Of a stretch of DNA of 64,000 bases, positions 1-10,931 are shown piece by piece. A model generated the notes under the pieces. That model had not been told where the DNA came from and made no database searches. It saw nothing but the letters and a program-made list of their open reading frames with translations. The stretch's first letter is position 1; every line of letters starts with the position of its first letter. Source of the stretch: Scleromitrula shiraiana (taxonomy: Eukaryota; Ascomycota; Leotiomycetes; Helotiales; Sclerotiniaceae); NCBI GenBank assembly GCA_028455995.1, contig JABELC010000003.1:2418001-2482000 (forward strand). Reading direction: 5' to 3'. The position numbers and the translations under genes are program-made.

Positions 1-279
1 AAGGAAATAATAAGAAACTGTGTAAATGTGATGAGATAAGGGGGCTTGGTATCGTTAAAACATGTCCTCTAATTCCTTCCTTTCGTGTGAACCATCTGTA
101 AATATAAAGAGTCGACCAAAAAAAATAAAAGTTAAGAAACATGATGAATAAGGAAATGTAATGAATGTAGTTGAAGTTGTTGGCGGCTAGGAAAGTTGTC
201 TCGAGGTCGTAATTAGACCAGTCCGTCCATGCATAGAGTCATGCCTCTCGTTGCGCAATCGTCAAATCATGCTGGTCTA

Positions 280-828
280 TCAGTAACCAGAAGTTCCGCT
301 TCCACTTCCAGTAGTGCTTCCATATTCATAGTAAGCTTGATCATCCTCGTAGGTTCCTGCTCCCCCTTCGTAGTAAGCCTGGCCCTCATACGTAGCTTCA
401 GGATGCTCGTAGCTGCTTGTATGATCGTCTTGTTGAGTACCATGCCTATATGCATCTTCTCTGGCTCTGCCTCTCGAGACAACATAACTCATTGATACGG
501 ATCCCCATGGTGAGCCAGAAGTGTCACCATCGTGATAGATCTCATTTGCATCGGGTGTGTGATAAGAATGCCCTGCATGGGCTTGATTCTCAGCATCACG
601 ATCTTGACGTTCCTTGTCCGACTTGGTCTTTTCGCCTATGAGATGTTAGTTTTGATATCAAAAATTCAAAGACGATTTCTTACGGAATTTTCTTTGCGCA
701 AGTCTGTTCTGTACCCGTCTTCTCTCCTCGGGATCCGTGATACCAGACCAATCATCTTGCTTCGGCTTTGAGGATTTGGAAGAAGAAGATTTCCCCTTGG
801 TAGTTGAAGATCGGTGCGAAGAAGACAT
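280..828 (-). CDS. Small bZIP-like basic-region protein with Tyr-rich tail
   Basis: The model has two exons, 828-684 and 635-280, joined by a 48-nt GT-AG intron, and gives 166 aa. After a Ser/Lys-rich start the protein shows DPEERRRVQNRLAQRKFREK (about residues 34-53). This is the basic DNA-contact region of fungal bZIP proteins, with the N-x-x-A-Q-x-x-F-R signature, and the intron splits its Arg codon. No heptad leucines follow; the next stretch is hydrophilic (KSDKERQDRDAENQ). The C-terminal 60 residues are low complexity and rich in Tyr, Glu and Gly. A nuclear DNA-binding role is inferred from the basic region only. The missing zipper is odd and could mean a degenerate member or a further 3' exon that I did not find. 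The ATG at 828 is the first in frame. Confidence 0.7.
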
Positions 829-3695
829 TGTAATTTCGGTTTCAGTTTCGGTTTCAGAATCTGATTTGGGTTCTGACTTGAAGATTTGGTTGCGATCGAG
901 ATCTTCTAGATGAATGCTAGGTAGGAACTTCGGAAGTAGCTTTTCTTCAATATGCTGTTCGACTGGTTTGTTGGTGTTGGCGCAGGCCCTTTCGAAGTTC
1001 AGAAAAAGTGTTTTTTAATTCAATGAGATGGCTGTACTAACATCTACCGTGGTCTGTGACTTTGTAGAGCTTGATATTCACTCTTCCTCCGTTGTTGATA
1101 TGTATGATTGAGCAAGAGCAGCTTTGTATTCTTCAATAAACAGTAGACTTGAGGTGAATCGGAGTGTGGAGAATGATTGATGTAAAGATGTCTTGTTGAG
1201 AGAGAATGAATTGGGATGATGGATGGAATGATATTTGCTCTTGGGGAACTCTCCCTACTTTATAAAGATTGGACAGAGGCACGGAGGGCAGAATTGACAG
1301 TGAATTTTGATATATGAACGATATACAAAGAACCAACTAATTAGAGTTGGACGAAGCTAAAGTTTGAGAGTGAATGAAATAGGAAATAGAAGCACTGCCT
1401 CCATATGGATTAAGTACATGACCGCCACAAAAAACGTGACAACAAAAGAAGGTTCATGTATATAGAAGTCCACATTCGTTCCTCTAAGGCAGCCTGGCCA
1501 TAGACTGGACGACGGGGTGATTGGACTAACCAACACATGTGACTCAGCAGGTATGAAAAAGTCCATCTGAATACGGGAAGGAGATGGGGAGGATGAAGAA
1601 TCTGGAGCGACCAATCTATGAGATAATGGCTTTGCGGTGTACTGGGGGCCATTTTGGAGGAAGATGGGGAACATGAGTAAAAATCCTTCAGCGCGGCAGT
1701 AACGTTTTTGACAGTTTCGATGATCCAACAAGCTGCAAGGTTGGCTTGGACACTTCGGGGAGAGCTTAGGAATATGGTAGGAGAATTTGGGAAGAAAAAA
1801 ACGGGAGCACCCATATCTTGAGAAATACCTTTGTTAGGTATTGGTAGCGAAGTTTGCCTTTGTAACCTTGGAAAGTATGGGTATTCCCAGGCAGATGGAA
1901 TTTCTGGAATTTTCGCATTTTAGTGTTCCTACAATTTTATTATATGGCTGTCTAGGTGAACAAGGGGGGAGATCTCTCTTTTTTTTTAGTTCTAATTCTC
2001 TTCTCTGATAGCAGCCAGAAAACAGGCAGAAAAAGCCGTAAAGAAAGATCAAGTATTCCATCCCATTTATTGGTGAACACCTTTAATTGGAAATTATATC
2101 TAGGATGTCAATCGAGAAAGTATACCTAGGTAAGAAACCCCCAACAGTTTGTCAAAAGATTGTTATACAGTACTTTGGAGCTGTAGTTTCGGTCTCGCTT
2201 TTCGCATACGCACTTGGCATCGTTCTTCAGTTAGAGCTCGGGACTGCGCTTAATACCCTTACGAAACCGACCGTTAGGTTGTGCGGTTATCTATATGGGT
2301 CTGTGGGTCTATGTACATACGAGCGAACGAGTACAGTAGTAAGCAGATAGTACCTACATACCTACATAGTACCTTCATAGGTAGTTGGGAGGTAGTAGAT
2401 GTTTCATGTATCTTGCAGGCCCATAGGGTAGGGAGATGCACGCCACAAGGACATTTAAAAAAATTTACCACTTGTTCTTGTATGACGCTATAGTGCCTCA
2501 ATTTCTCCATTTATTTCTATTCATACATTCAAAAGTGGCCGCAAATGGTTGCATTTGGCATGAAGATGTGATTCCCCGGGCTCAATTAAGGTCGACGGTA
2601 ACAAATACATCAGACGATAAAATGGGGGTATGCCTTGCTGTGCCTAAGAAACACTTCTTGAGGCCCTTCGCCTTTCATTCCTTTATAGGGAATTAAATGT
2701 CTTCATGCTAGATTAGGTGTGCTGTGTGGTAACATTCTGAATGATACTCTTCAACATCAGCCCTAGAGGGCTACAAAGCTAGTCATCCTCCCACCAAGTG
2801 TTTCCAGGAAACGTTGGCTTACGAGAGTCCCGGCTACTGGATCGGTCTACCGTCATCTTATGATCGGTGTCTAATCTGCAGCCTTTGGCACAGGTCTAAG
2901 TGGAAGGGAGCTAAATTGCAATCGATTTACCACTATACATTTAGTATATAGATTTGCGCATATCATAAAGAAAGTAATAGTGGGATAAAATTTGCCCGCT
3001 GGCTTCCTTAGGTCCAGCCAGGTAGGGCGTAATCTCATGGATCTTATCAAGATGCAACCATTCGTATCAGTCTAATTGAACACTAAATAATGTCGTCCAT
3101 GGAACACAATCCAATCAATGTTAGAATATGCTTAATAGTTCACCGAATTACTAGAAATTGATGAGTACGAGTAGAACAAGGACATAAGTATGGTTAGAGC
3201 AATATTACTTAGTATATTCAAAGACGTTGAAGGATCCGTGCAGCTAGTAAAAATTGGAACCATTTAATGTTACATGATATATGAATTTTCCGAATCCGAG
3301 CGCATTAGATCTCGTTTGATCTTGGATTGAATCGATACATTAACATTGAGAGTTTAGATCTTGTTGTGCAATGCAAGAATTAAGGCATGCAGGCCATAAC
3401 GGGAATGGCGTTCAGTTGACGTTTACGCCGCAAACATCTAATCTTCTGTGGCCAATACACTGGCCTTCGTCGTGTAACGCAACCAATAATAATAAGTCTA
3501 ACCTGCACTACTGATTCATGAATTCGACAAAAAATTGGGTTGACAATAAGAGATATCTTCTGGAAGGCCTGACCTGTGGATGAGGATCCTTGAAGTACCG
3601 CTAACAGCCACTTCCCGTAAAACATGTATACCATACACAGCCTCAAGATACAATCTTACATCAATAATAACCTTGAAAATTTGTACTGTAACTGG
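829..3695. other. Gene-free stretch with no supported coding region
   Basis: This stretch includes the presumed 5' leader and promoter of the bZIP-like gene and the 3' flank of the mS41 gene. Several 60-130 codon open frames occur (for example 1357-1814 on the minus strand). None shows a recognisable domain, good start context or splice continuation. The sequence is A+T-rich with short direct repeats of TACCTACATA type near 2350-2380. I see no tRNA or transposon ends. Confidence 0.5.
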
Positions 3696-4394
3696 TTATC
3701 TGGCTCGCTTCTCCTCTCCTCTCTTCTTTGATCGTACTTCAGCCCGTCGCCTCTCGCCGCCATCAACTTTATGACCTCTTCGATCTTCCCATAATCCTTC
3801 TTTCACCACAAGCCTCGCACTCTTCCCTCCTTTATTAGGCTGCACATGAGGGCCAGTAATGGTGTGCGCACCTTTGAGATGCAAGCCTTTAACTGGTACT
3901 GATCGCTCCGCTAATTTGCCATCTGCACTGCCCCCAGCAGGCACATTGACAATAATCTTGTGCTTCCTCGGAGATACAGTTGCGGTAGCTTTACTATCAT
4001 ATGTTGCTGGCACTTCTACGACGCGAAGTTCCGCAGACCCATCCTTAATATGTTGAAAATCCCCTCCAATACCGTATTCCCCATTACGAAATTTCTCGCG
4101 CCACCGTAAAAGGTAACGCCGGCTTCTTGGAGGCTCGACGCCTAACTCTTTTAATTGTGTAGATGTCAATGTAAACAATGCTTGCCAGGATGGTATCTTA
4201 GAGGCATGTTGACTGAGATTTCGTCCAATGAGTGAGAGAAACGTTTGTGCATCAGGTACGAAGGGTGTAGGACGAGGAACGGGCGGTGCCTTCATACGAT
4301 AATGTAGACTTCGTACTTGTGTAGATGTCGTCGATTCTGCAAATGGGAGCAAGAACGAAGGTATCGATCGTAATTGGTGAGGCTTGACAATCAT
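3696..4394 (-). CDS. FYV4: Mitochondrial small ribosomal subunit protein mS41 (IGR-motif, Fyv4-like)
   Basis: This is a single-exon 232-aa protein. Residues about 45-105 form the IGR domain (FLSLIGRNLSQHASKIPSW ... LTSTQLKELGVEPPRSRRYL), which defines the fungal Fyv4/mS41 family of mitoribosomal small-subunit proteins. The N-terminus has Arg, Ser and Thr with few acidic residues, as expected for a mitochondrial targeting peptide. The C-terminus is a strongly basic tail (GGERRRAEVRSKKRGEEKR), fitting rRNA contact. The role, a structural protein of the mitochondrial 37S subunit, comes from family knowledge. It is divergent from the next gene across about 1 kb. The ATG at 4394 is the natural start because an in-frame presequence follows it. 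Confidence 0.85.
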   Translation of the reverse strand: MIVKPHQLRSIPSFLLPFAESTTSTQVRSLHYRMKAPPVPRPTPFVPDAQTFLSLIGRNLSQHASKIPSWQALFTLTSTQLKELGVEPPRSRRYLLRWREKFRNGEYGIGGDFQHIKDGSAELRVVEVPATYDSKATATVSPRKHKIIVNVPAGGSADGKLAERSVPVKGLHLKGAHTITGPHVQPNKGGKSARLVVKEGLWEDRRGHKVDGGERRRAEVRSKKRGEEKRAR

Positions 4395-5389
4395 GGTGGG
4401 TAGATTCTATATGCAAAAGTCAATATATTGTGATTTGACACAATAGTAAGGAATGTATGTAATAGTGAGAGAAGGAGTGCATACATCAGATCGGCAATTA
4501 GGGTGAAAGAAGTTGAGGTCGATCAAGGTATTAATACCGAATACCCCAAGTCTTCATGTCAACTTGTCTCAAACTTCGGAAAGGCTATACACAATAATAA
4601 CTTTTTGGAAGCTCCAGATTTTAACCTTAGTGTTAAGGATCACATGAGTGAATGATTACATAAGTAGCGCGGGGATCAACCTATCTCCGCCTGGTGCGCT
4701 CGCGCTTCCACTTCCAACCAAGGTTTATTAATAGCGTGTCAGATATACCAAATCTATAAAGAGTACGGAATAATATATATTCCGGGTTTCAACATCTGTA
4801 TCTTATACGGAGTATACCTACCAGACTACTATGTGGGTAAAATATCCATGGATCAAATTGAATTTATTATAAAGACTCTTCAATATCTACCTGGGTATGT
4901 TACGTGCAGAGATCTGAAATGGATTTGCTTAATATATCCATCTCAATGTTTACCTAGGTATCTTTCTAGCAGACATTAAAAAGTGGAATAACTCATACAG
5001 AGGTGTGCCAAGCCAAAAATTAAAGCTCACCGCCTCTTTCTGCCATAAGATAACCTCTTTTCAGTTTAGCTTAAAGGCACCTACATGCGCTTATCGTTAT
5101 CGAGGAGCTTCCCCTACATAAATTTTGATAACTCCTCCTTCTCCAATTGTTAACTATAATGTTCTTCACTATCACATTCATATTCTCATAGCTTCTCTAT
5201 AATGTAGAAAACTTCATCTTTTCTCACAGGCATAGGCGTTTTCTCATTATTTCATCATCATTTAAGATTCATGCACAATAATTCTTTACAGAGATCGGTC
5301 GTTTTATTCAATCATTCTTTTATATATATATAATTTATTTGGTGACGACTTGAGGACAAACAATTGAAAGCAAAGGAATAGAGATAACT
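4395..5389. promoter_or_regulatory. Divergent intergenic region between mS41 and the SNF2/RING gene
   Basis: This roughly 1-kb A+T-rich region must hold both promoters because the flanking genes point away from each other. The last 250 nt before 5390 are rich in pyrimidine tracts (TTCTC, CTCCTTC) and contain a TATATATATA run near 5323-5332. That is typical of a fungal core promoter and leader. No open frame here looks coding. Confidence 0.45.
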
Positions 5390-8300
5390 ATGGCACGAAC
5401 GAAGCAAACCCCAAAACGAACGCTTTCATCTAAATCAGCATCATCTGATTATTCTAATTCATATAATTCAGATATTCCGTCGACGCCATCTCCTATTGGA
5501 CAACTAGGCAAATGTGCGGATATCCCTATGGCTAAGATTCGAGATACTCTAATAGATTTCGTTTCGCAAGATGAGGTCTGTTTTTTTATTCCATTATTGT
5601 TTCACTTTATTTCGGAGGGATCCATGGATATTAAGCGTTAACTCAAGTTGACTATGGATATTGCAAGTTCTTAGAGTCAAGCAATCAATTGTATTGCCAC
5701 CAGAGGCTCTTTGCAATGATCCTGATAATCGTTTAAATGGAAGTAGTAGTTGCATTTCTCATTTGATATACTGACTTGTGGTTCGAAAGCACACACAGTT
5801 AGAGCGACCCAAAAAACGGAGACGGGGAACAGATAACCCAGGACAAACTACTTCGACCACTGGAGCCATAGAAAACCAAATTATTGTCAAGCAAATTCCG
5901 CTGAGAATCAAATCCCTTGGGTCGATGCTGTCCAAGGTTGGCACCGAGCTAAAAAGGAAGAATGTTCCTTTTTCTTGTTCCCAAAATCATCGAACTAAAT
6001 ACTTTCGTTCTATTAATATCAACGACAATGCTGGCAATGAATTGCTGGCCATACCAGTATCGTTGGAGCCCCTCCACATCAATTATGGTGCCAGTAAAGG
6101 GGATGAAACTGATGTTTTCATCGCCTTAGCCGTCGATCGAGATTCAAAGAAATCGTTTAATCAAGGGAAATTATGGACAGAACTTGATATTGTGTTATTT
6201 CAGAAGGATAATGTGGATTTTATAGATTTGACTTTCACTATCAAATGGAATGTGACTCCGTCCCCAGAATATATGTCGAGAACGAAAAAGTCAGATGCAC
6301 TATCAAAAGTCTTAGAGAAATATTTCCCAGACCCAAAAGTTTCAAAAATAGAGTCATTTTCTCCTCAGGACTTTTATGGCTGTGCTCATTCTCCCGATCG
6401 AGGTGATGAAGTTGCAGCATCTATGGAGACTGTGCTAGAATCACAACTTTTCCCATTTCAGAAAAGAGCTGTACAGTGGCTCCTCCGGAGAGAGGGTGCA
6501 GAGTGGTCAGCTACAACAGGAACTGTTCAAATAGCACATCCTGCAGAAACAAACCACCTACCAACCTCTTTTATTGCTGCTACAGATGCTACAGGATTTC
6601 CTTGCTATGTGAGCCATCTATTTGGCATAGTGACTCTCAACGTTGAGCCTTTCTTTGCAATGGAAAGGGGTATTAGTGGAGGTATTCTTGCAGAGGAGAT
6701 GGGTTTAGGCAAGACTGTGGAGATTATCACTCTTTTGACACTGCACAAACGCCCCTCATATGGTCAACTTGTTCTTGATCCTTATACAGGTGAGCTTGTG
6801 CAACCAACACCTGCAACCCTCATAATTTCGCCACCATCTATTTCAAGTAAGATATACCCTCATCCTTTTATTCCACGACTGCTAATTATCTTTAGAACAA
6901 TGGATTGCTGAGATCAACAAACATGCTCCGCATCTCAAAGTTATGTACTATCAAGGTATAAAGAACCAGAAAGACGATCAGACTGGGATCATGAGTAAAT
7001 TTGGTACTTATGACGTTGTCATTACCACCTACTCTGTCCTTTCAGCTGAAATACATTTCACAAAACTAAACCCCGAGAAAACTCTTCGCAAAGAATCCAA
7101 ATATCCTCGACGTAAATCACCTTTGATGCAATTTTCATGGTGGCGAGTCTGCCTTGATGAAGCACAAATGGTTGAAAGCGGTGTTAGTAAGTCTGCCACG
7201 GTGGCAAGAATGATACCACGAGTAAATGCCTGGGCTGTCACAGGCACACCAGTAAGTATCTTCAAACCTGAAATTGTTATGTAGTTACATGTAGCATTTT
7301 AAGCATTTATTAATTCCCAATTTAGATTAGAAAGGACGTCAATGATTTATTGGGACTATTGATCTTCTTACGATATGAACCATACGCCTCATTTCAGCAT
7401 ATATTTACATCGCTGATTTCCTCTCATAAAGCTGAATTTCAGAACCTTTTCGGGTCATTATGTCTGCGCCACAGTAAACAAAGTGTACGAGAGGAGTTAA
7501 AGCTACCCATGCAACGACGGTTTGTGATTACAATGCCCTTCACACCCATTGAGGAGCAGTATTATCAGGAGCTCTTCGAGAAAATGTGTGAAGAATCAGG
7601 ATTGAATTCTGAGGGTGTCCCGATTATGGAGGACTGGAGCCCGCAGGATTATACTGAAATCATGAGGCGATGGCTTATACGGCTTAGACAAACGGTGTTA
7701 CATCCAGAAGTAGGGGGGAGAAATAGACGAGCACTTGGACAAAACAAAGGACAAAACAAAGACGCACCACTACGAACTGTTGGGCAGGTCCTCGATGTTA
7801 TGATGGAGCAAACAGATCTCACTATTAGAACTGCTCATCGAGCATTCCTTGTGTCTCGTTTGAAAAGGGGACAGCTATTCGAGAACTCGCCTAGAGTACG
7901 AGAGGCCCTTGTAATTTGGAAAACGGTGGCTGTTGAGGCTTCCTCTGTTGTACAAGAATGTCGAGACCAACTACGAATTGAAATAGCGAAATCTAACAGT
8001 GGGAGTTCCGTGGATCAAAGTCATAGATCCGGATCGGATGATGATGTAAATATTGACAATCAGGACGAGTAAGTATTCATTTGATTCAGCATGAATGCAC
8101 GGTGCTAATTTATAACTTTTCAGAACAGACCTTACCTCGAGTGTAAGAGCTCTTCGGACACGATTGAGGGGGGCTTTAGAGGTTGAACATATGGCAATTT
8201 TCTTTTGTGCCAATGCTTACTTCCAGATAAAAACCAATGAAGAAATGACGAAGCCGAACTCACCTGAATTTAAAGCTCTTGATAAGCTCGAAATAGATGC

Positions 8301-10272
8301 GTACGATTTGGCAAAAAATTTACGTCGCGAAATTCTGCAAGAGGTTTATGGAAAAGCAAATACTCTTATGCAGGCAGTGGGGGAACGGGCAAAAGGCCAA
8401 AGCTTTGTGGTGATACCCGAATTCCCATTGGATGCTCCAAAAGGCGGTCTCGAAAGTCGTCGTATCATGGAAGATCTCGATGCTCTAGGAGCCAATCTCG
8501 ATAAGCAAGCCAATCAGATTGACGAGTGGAGAGAGCATCTTATTGGTATCCTATTGCGCCCTCTAGTCGATGAAGATGACAGTCTTGAAATCAACGGGGA
8601 TGAATATGAAGAGTCGACTAAGGTCCAGGACGAGGTCATGGTATACGTACATGCTCTGCGAACAATGATTGCTGATCGTCATATGTTTTTAACTGGCGTT
8701 ACAAACTTTCTTTCCGAGCAAGAAGCAAAAACTGCCGTCCGTATAGCAAAGACGGGTAAGGGTTTGTATCCTGACAAAACTCTAGAGCTGTTCAGGATCA
8801 GAGACGCATATGTCCACAAAGGTCAGAGCACACTACGAGAGATTCTATCGGGCCTTAGAAACCTTGCTTCTTCTCTTAGGCTAGATGCTGAAAATGGAAG
8901 TATGCGCGCCCAGAATGAGCTCTCCATTGTTGAAGCTCAGTTAAATACTCACAAGCACCTTATCGACCAACTGAAGGTAGTCACAGCTTTGGAAAAGGAA
9001 AGCGAGCTTTTCACGAGCATCATGAATGCAAGAATGGAATATTATCGACAACTGCAAGCAATTTCTGACTTCATCGCTCCTTATGAGGGGCCCAATAACG
9101 ACAGAGTTTTTGTAAAAATGCTCACAGACGAAGAGAGGCTTTTTCAAAAGATCGCAGCGGCAAAAGCGAAGAGAAGGTATTTGCTTCATCTGAAAACAGA
9201 AGCTGCCAACCCGGAGGAACAGCGCATATGTGTTATCTGCAGAGAATATTTCGAGATTGGCGCTCTTACAGTGTGCGGCCATCAATACTGTAAAGATTGT
9301 ATTAAACTATGGTGGAGCTCATATCATAATTGTCCGGTTTGCAAAAAGACATTGATACGAGCCGATCTCTATGAAATTACTTACAAGCCTCAAGATCTTT
9401 CTATACATGCCGAAGAACGTCACGAGCCAGTACAAGAACGTACCCATTCTCCTTCAACTCCCCGCAAATCTGCGATCTATTCGGATGTTAACAAGGCTAC
9501 ACTTGCCGAAATCAAAAATGTTGAACTGCCAGGGAACTTCTCATTCGGCACTAAAGTCGATACCTTGGCTCGCCATCTTCTATATCTCCGCGAATCTGAT
9601 CCTGGTGCTAAATCGATAGTTTACTCTCAATTTAAGGATTTTCTCTCGGTACTCTCACTGGCTTTTGAGAGATATCGGATAGGATATTCATCGATTGACA
9701 AACCAAATGGAATCGAGAAGTTCAAAAACGATGCCGGAACAGAGGTGTTCTTGTTGCATTCAAGAGCACATAGTACAGGTTTAACTTTGGTGAATGCCAG
9801 TCATGTCTTCTTGTGCGAGCCATTACTTAATACCGCACTGGAGTTGCAAGCTATCGCTAGAGTAGACAGAATTGGCCAGAAAGTGAATACAAACGTCTGG
9901 CTGTATTTAGTTAGCGACACTGTTGAAGAATCAATCCATCAATTGTCCGTCAAAAGACGCTTGGAACATCTGGGACATGCAGTTGGATCAGGCAAGGGAA
10001 AAGGTATAGAACTGACTGAAGATGAACTGGTGGAAGGTGGTTTGGAAGAGGCCAACAGTTTGGAGTTACAGGAAGCGAAACTGGGAGGATTGCTAGATAA
10101 AGGTACTAGCGGTGGCGAGGCTGTCTGCGAAGATGATTTGTGGGAATGCTTGTTTGGTGGAAGAGCAAAACGTGCGATGGCGACAAATCTCAATATGGAA
10201 CAAGTAATGGATGATCAGGTTGTGAGAAGACATCTTTTGGCGCAAGCGGCTGAAGGTAGAAGCACGGATTAA
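5390..10272 (+). CDS. IRC20: SNF2-family ATPase / RING E3 ubiquitin ligase, SHPRH/Irc20 type
   Basis: Proposed exons are 5390-5575, 5668-5730, 5799-6846, 6896-7251, 7326-8068 and 8124-10272. All junctions are phase-consistent GT-AG and give about 1514 aa, close to yeast Irc20. Domains in order are: NLS-like RPKKRRRG (about 85); Walker A in GGILAEEMGLGKT (about 378); DEAQ box (about 519), the variant typical of this family; AVTGTP motif III; a long helical insertion; a C3HC4 RING beginning CVICREYFEIG (about 1167); and helicase-C ending in ARVDRIGQ (about 1376), motif VI. The RING placed between the two helicase lobes is diagnostic of SHPRH/Irc20/Rad5-like ligases. Such proteins remodel nucleosomes or bound factors and ubiquitinate or target SUMOylated substrates during DNA repair. 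The protein starts MARTKQT, identical to the histone H3 tail. The small exon 2 is the weakest part: another frame over 5667-5750 looks more protein-like but breaks phase. Confidence 0.88.
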
Positions 10273-10931
10273 TATAAATATTGCGGAGCTATTGCTGGAG
10301 TTATAGAGGGTATTCGCTGGGAGGGGGTTATACAATATGGCGTGGCTAGGTCCTAAGAATTATTTTAGGGGGATGATATCACGGCGCTATCTTCAGACAA
10401 TGCATAAATTGCAACGCTGGCTGCTAACTATATTAACAAAAGGTATTATTATTCATACAAGAAACAACGTATTATTATTCATAAGAATTCAAGTATGATG
10501 ATTCATAGAAAATTTAAGTATTATTGTTCATAGAAAAAAGTAAGTATATTGAGCGATTTGATGTGACTTGATATTAATGAATAAATAACTGTCTAGGCGC
10601 GCATGCAATACCACTATTTTCCGTAAATAAAATTTTGAAATAACAAATAAATGAGATAAAAATATGTTTCATCTTCGATGAAAACGTTCACAATTTCCTC
10701 GAAAGAAGAAACCATTAGGATGCTTTTACCTCATAGTATATGAGATGAAAATAAATGTAAAGCCGAGATCGCGAGAATATGAAACGAAACGAAATGAAAG
10801 CATTCCGAAAGAGACCGTGGATTTGAAGAACGAATAGGTGAATAATCGCAATTGAAACGCCAGCGAGCCAATGAAATAGCAGCGCTTCTTCAACTGTTTA
10901 AGTGATCAGAGGATTAATCACTCATCTCACC
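10273..10931. other. Convergent intergenic region with degenerate 25-bp tandem repeats
   Basis: This A+T-rich spacer lies between two convergent genes. Four degenerate copies of a roughly 25-bp unit beginning GTATTATTATTCATA run from about 10443 to 10545. Nothing coding is supported. Confidence 0.5.
10443..10545. repeat. Degenerate minisatellite, about 25-bp unit x 4
   Basis: Units begin at about 10443, 10469, 10493 and 10518 with GTATTATTATTCATA or near variants, followed by an A-rich spacer such as AGAAA. Spacings are 26, 24 and 25 nt. Confidence 0.6.

Noticed and set aside
1357..1814. Two overlapping minus-strand frames of 124 and 134 codons
   Set aside because: They overlap in different frames, neither contains a recognisable motif, and no splice continuation was seen.
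2740..2900. Possible tRNA-like or structured RNA segment
   Set aside because: Short complementary stretches are present, but no A-box/B-box pair or cloverleaf could be drawn.
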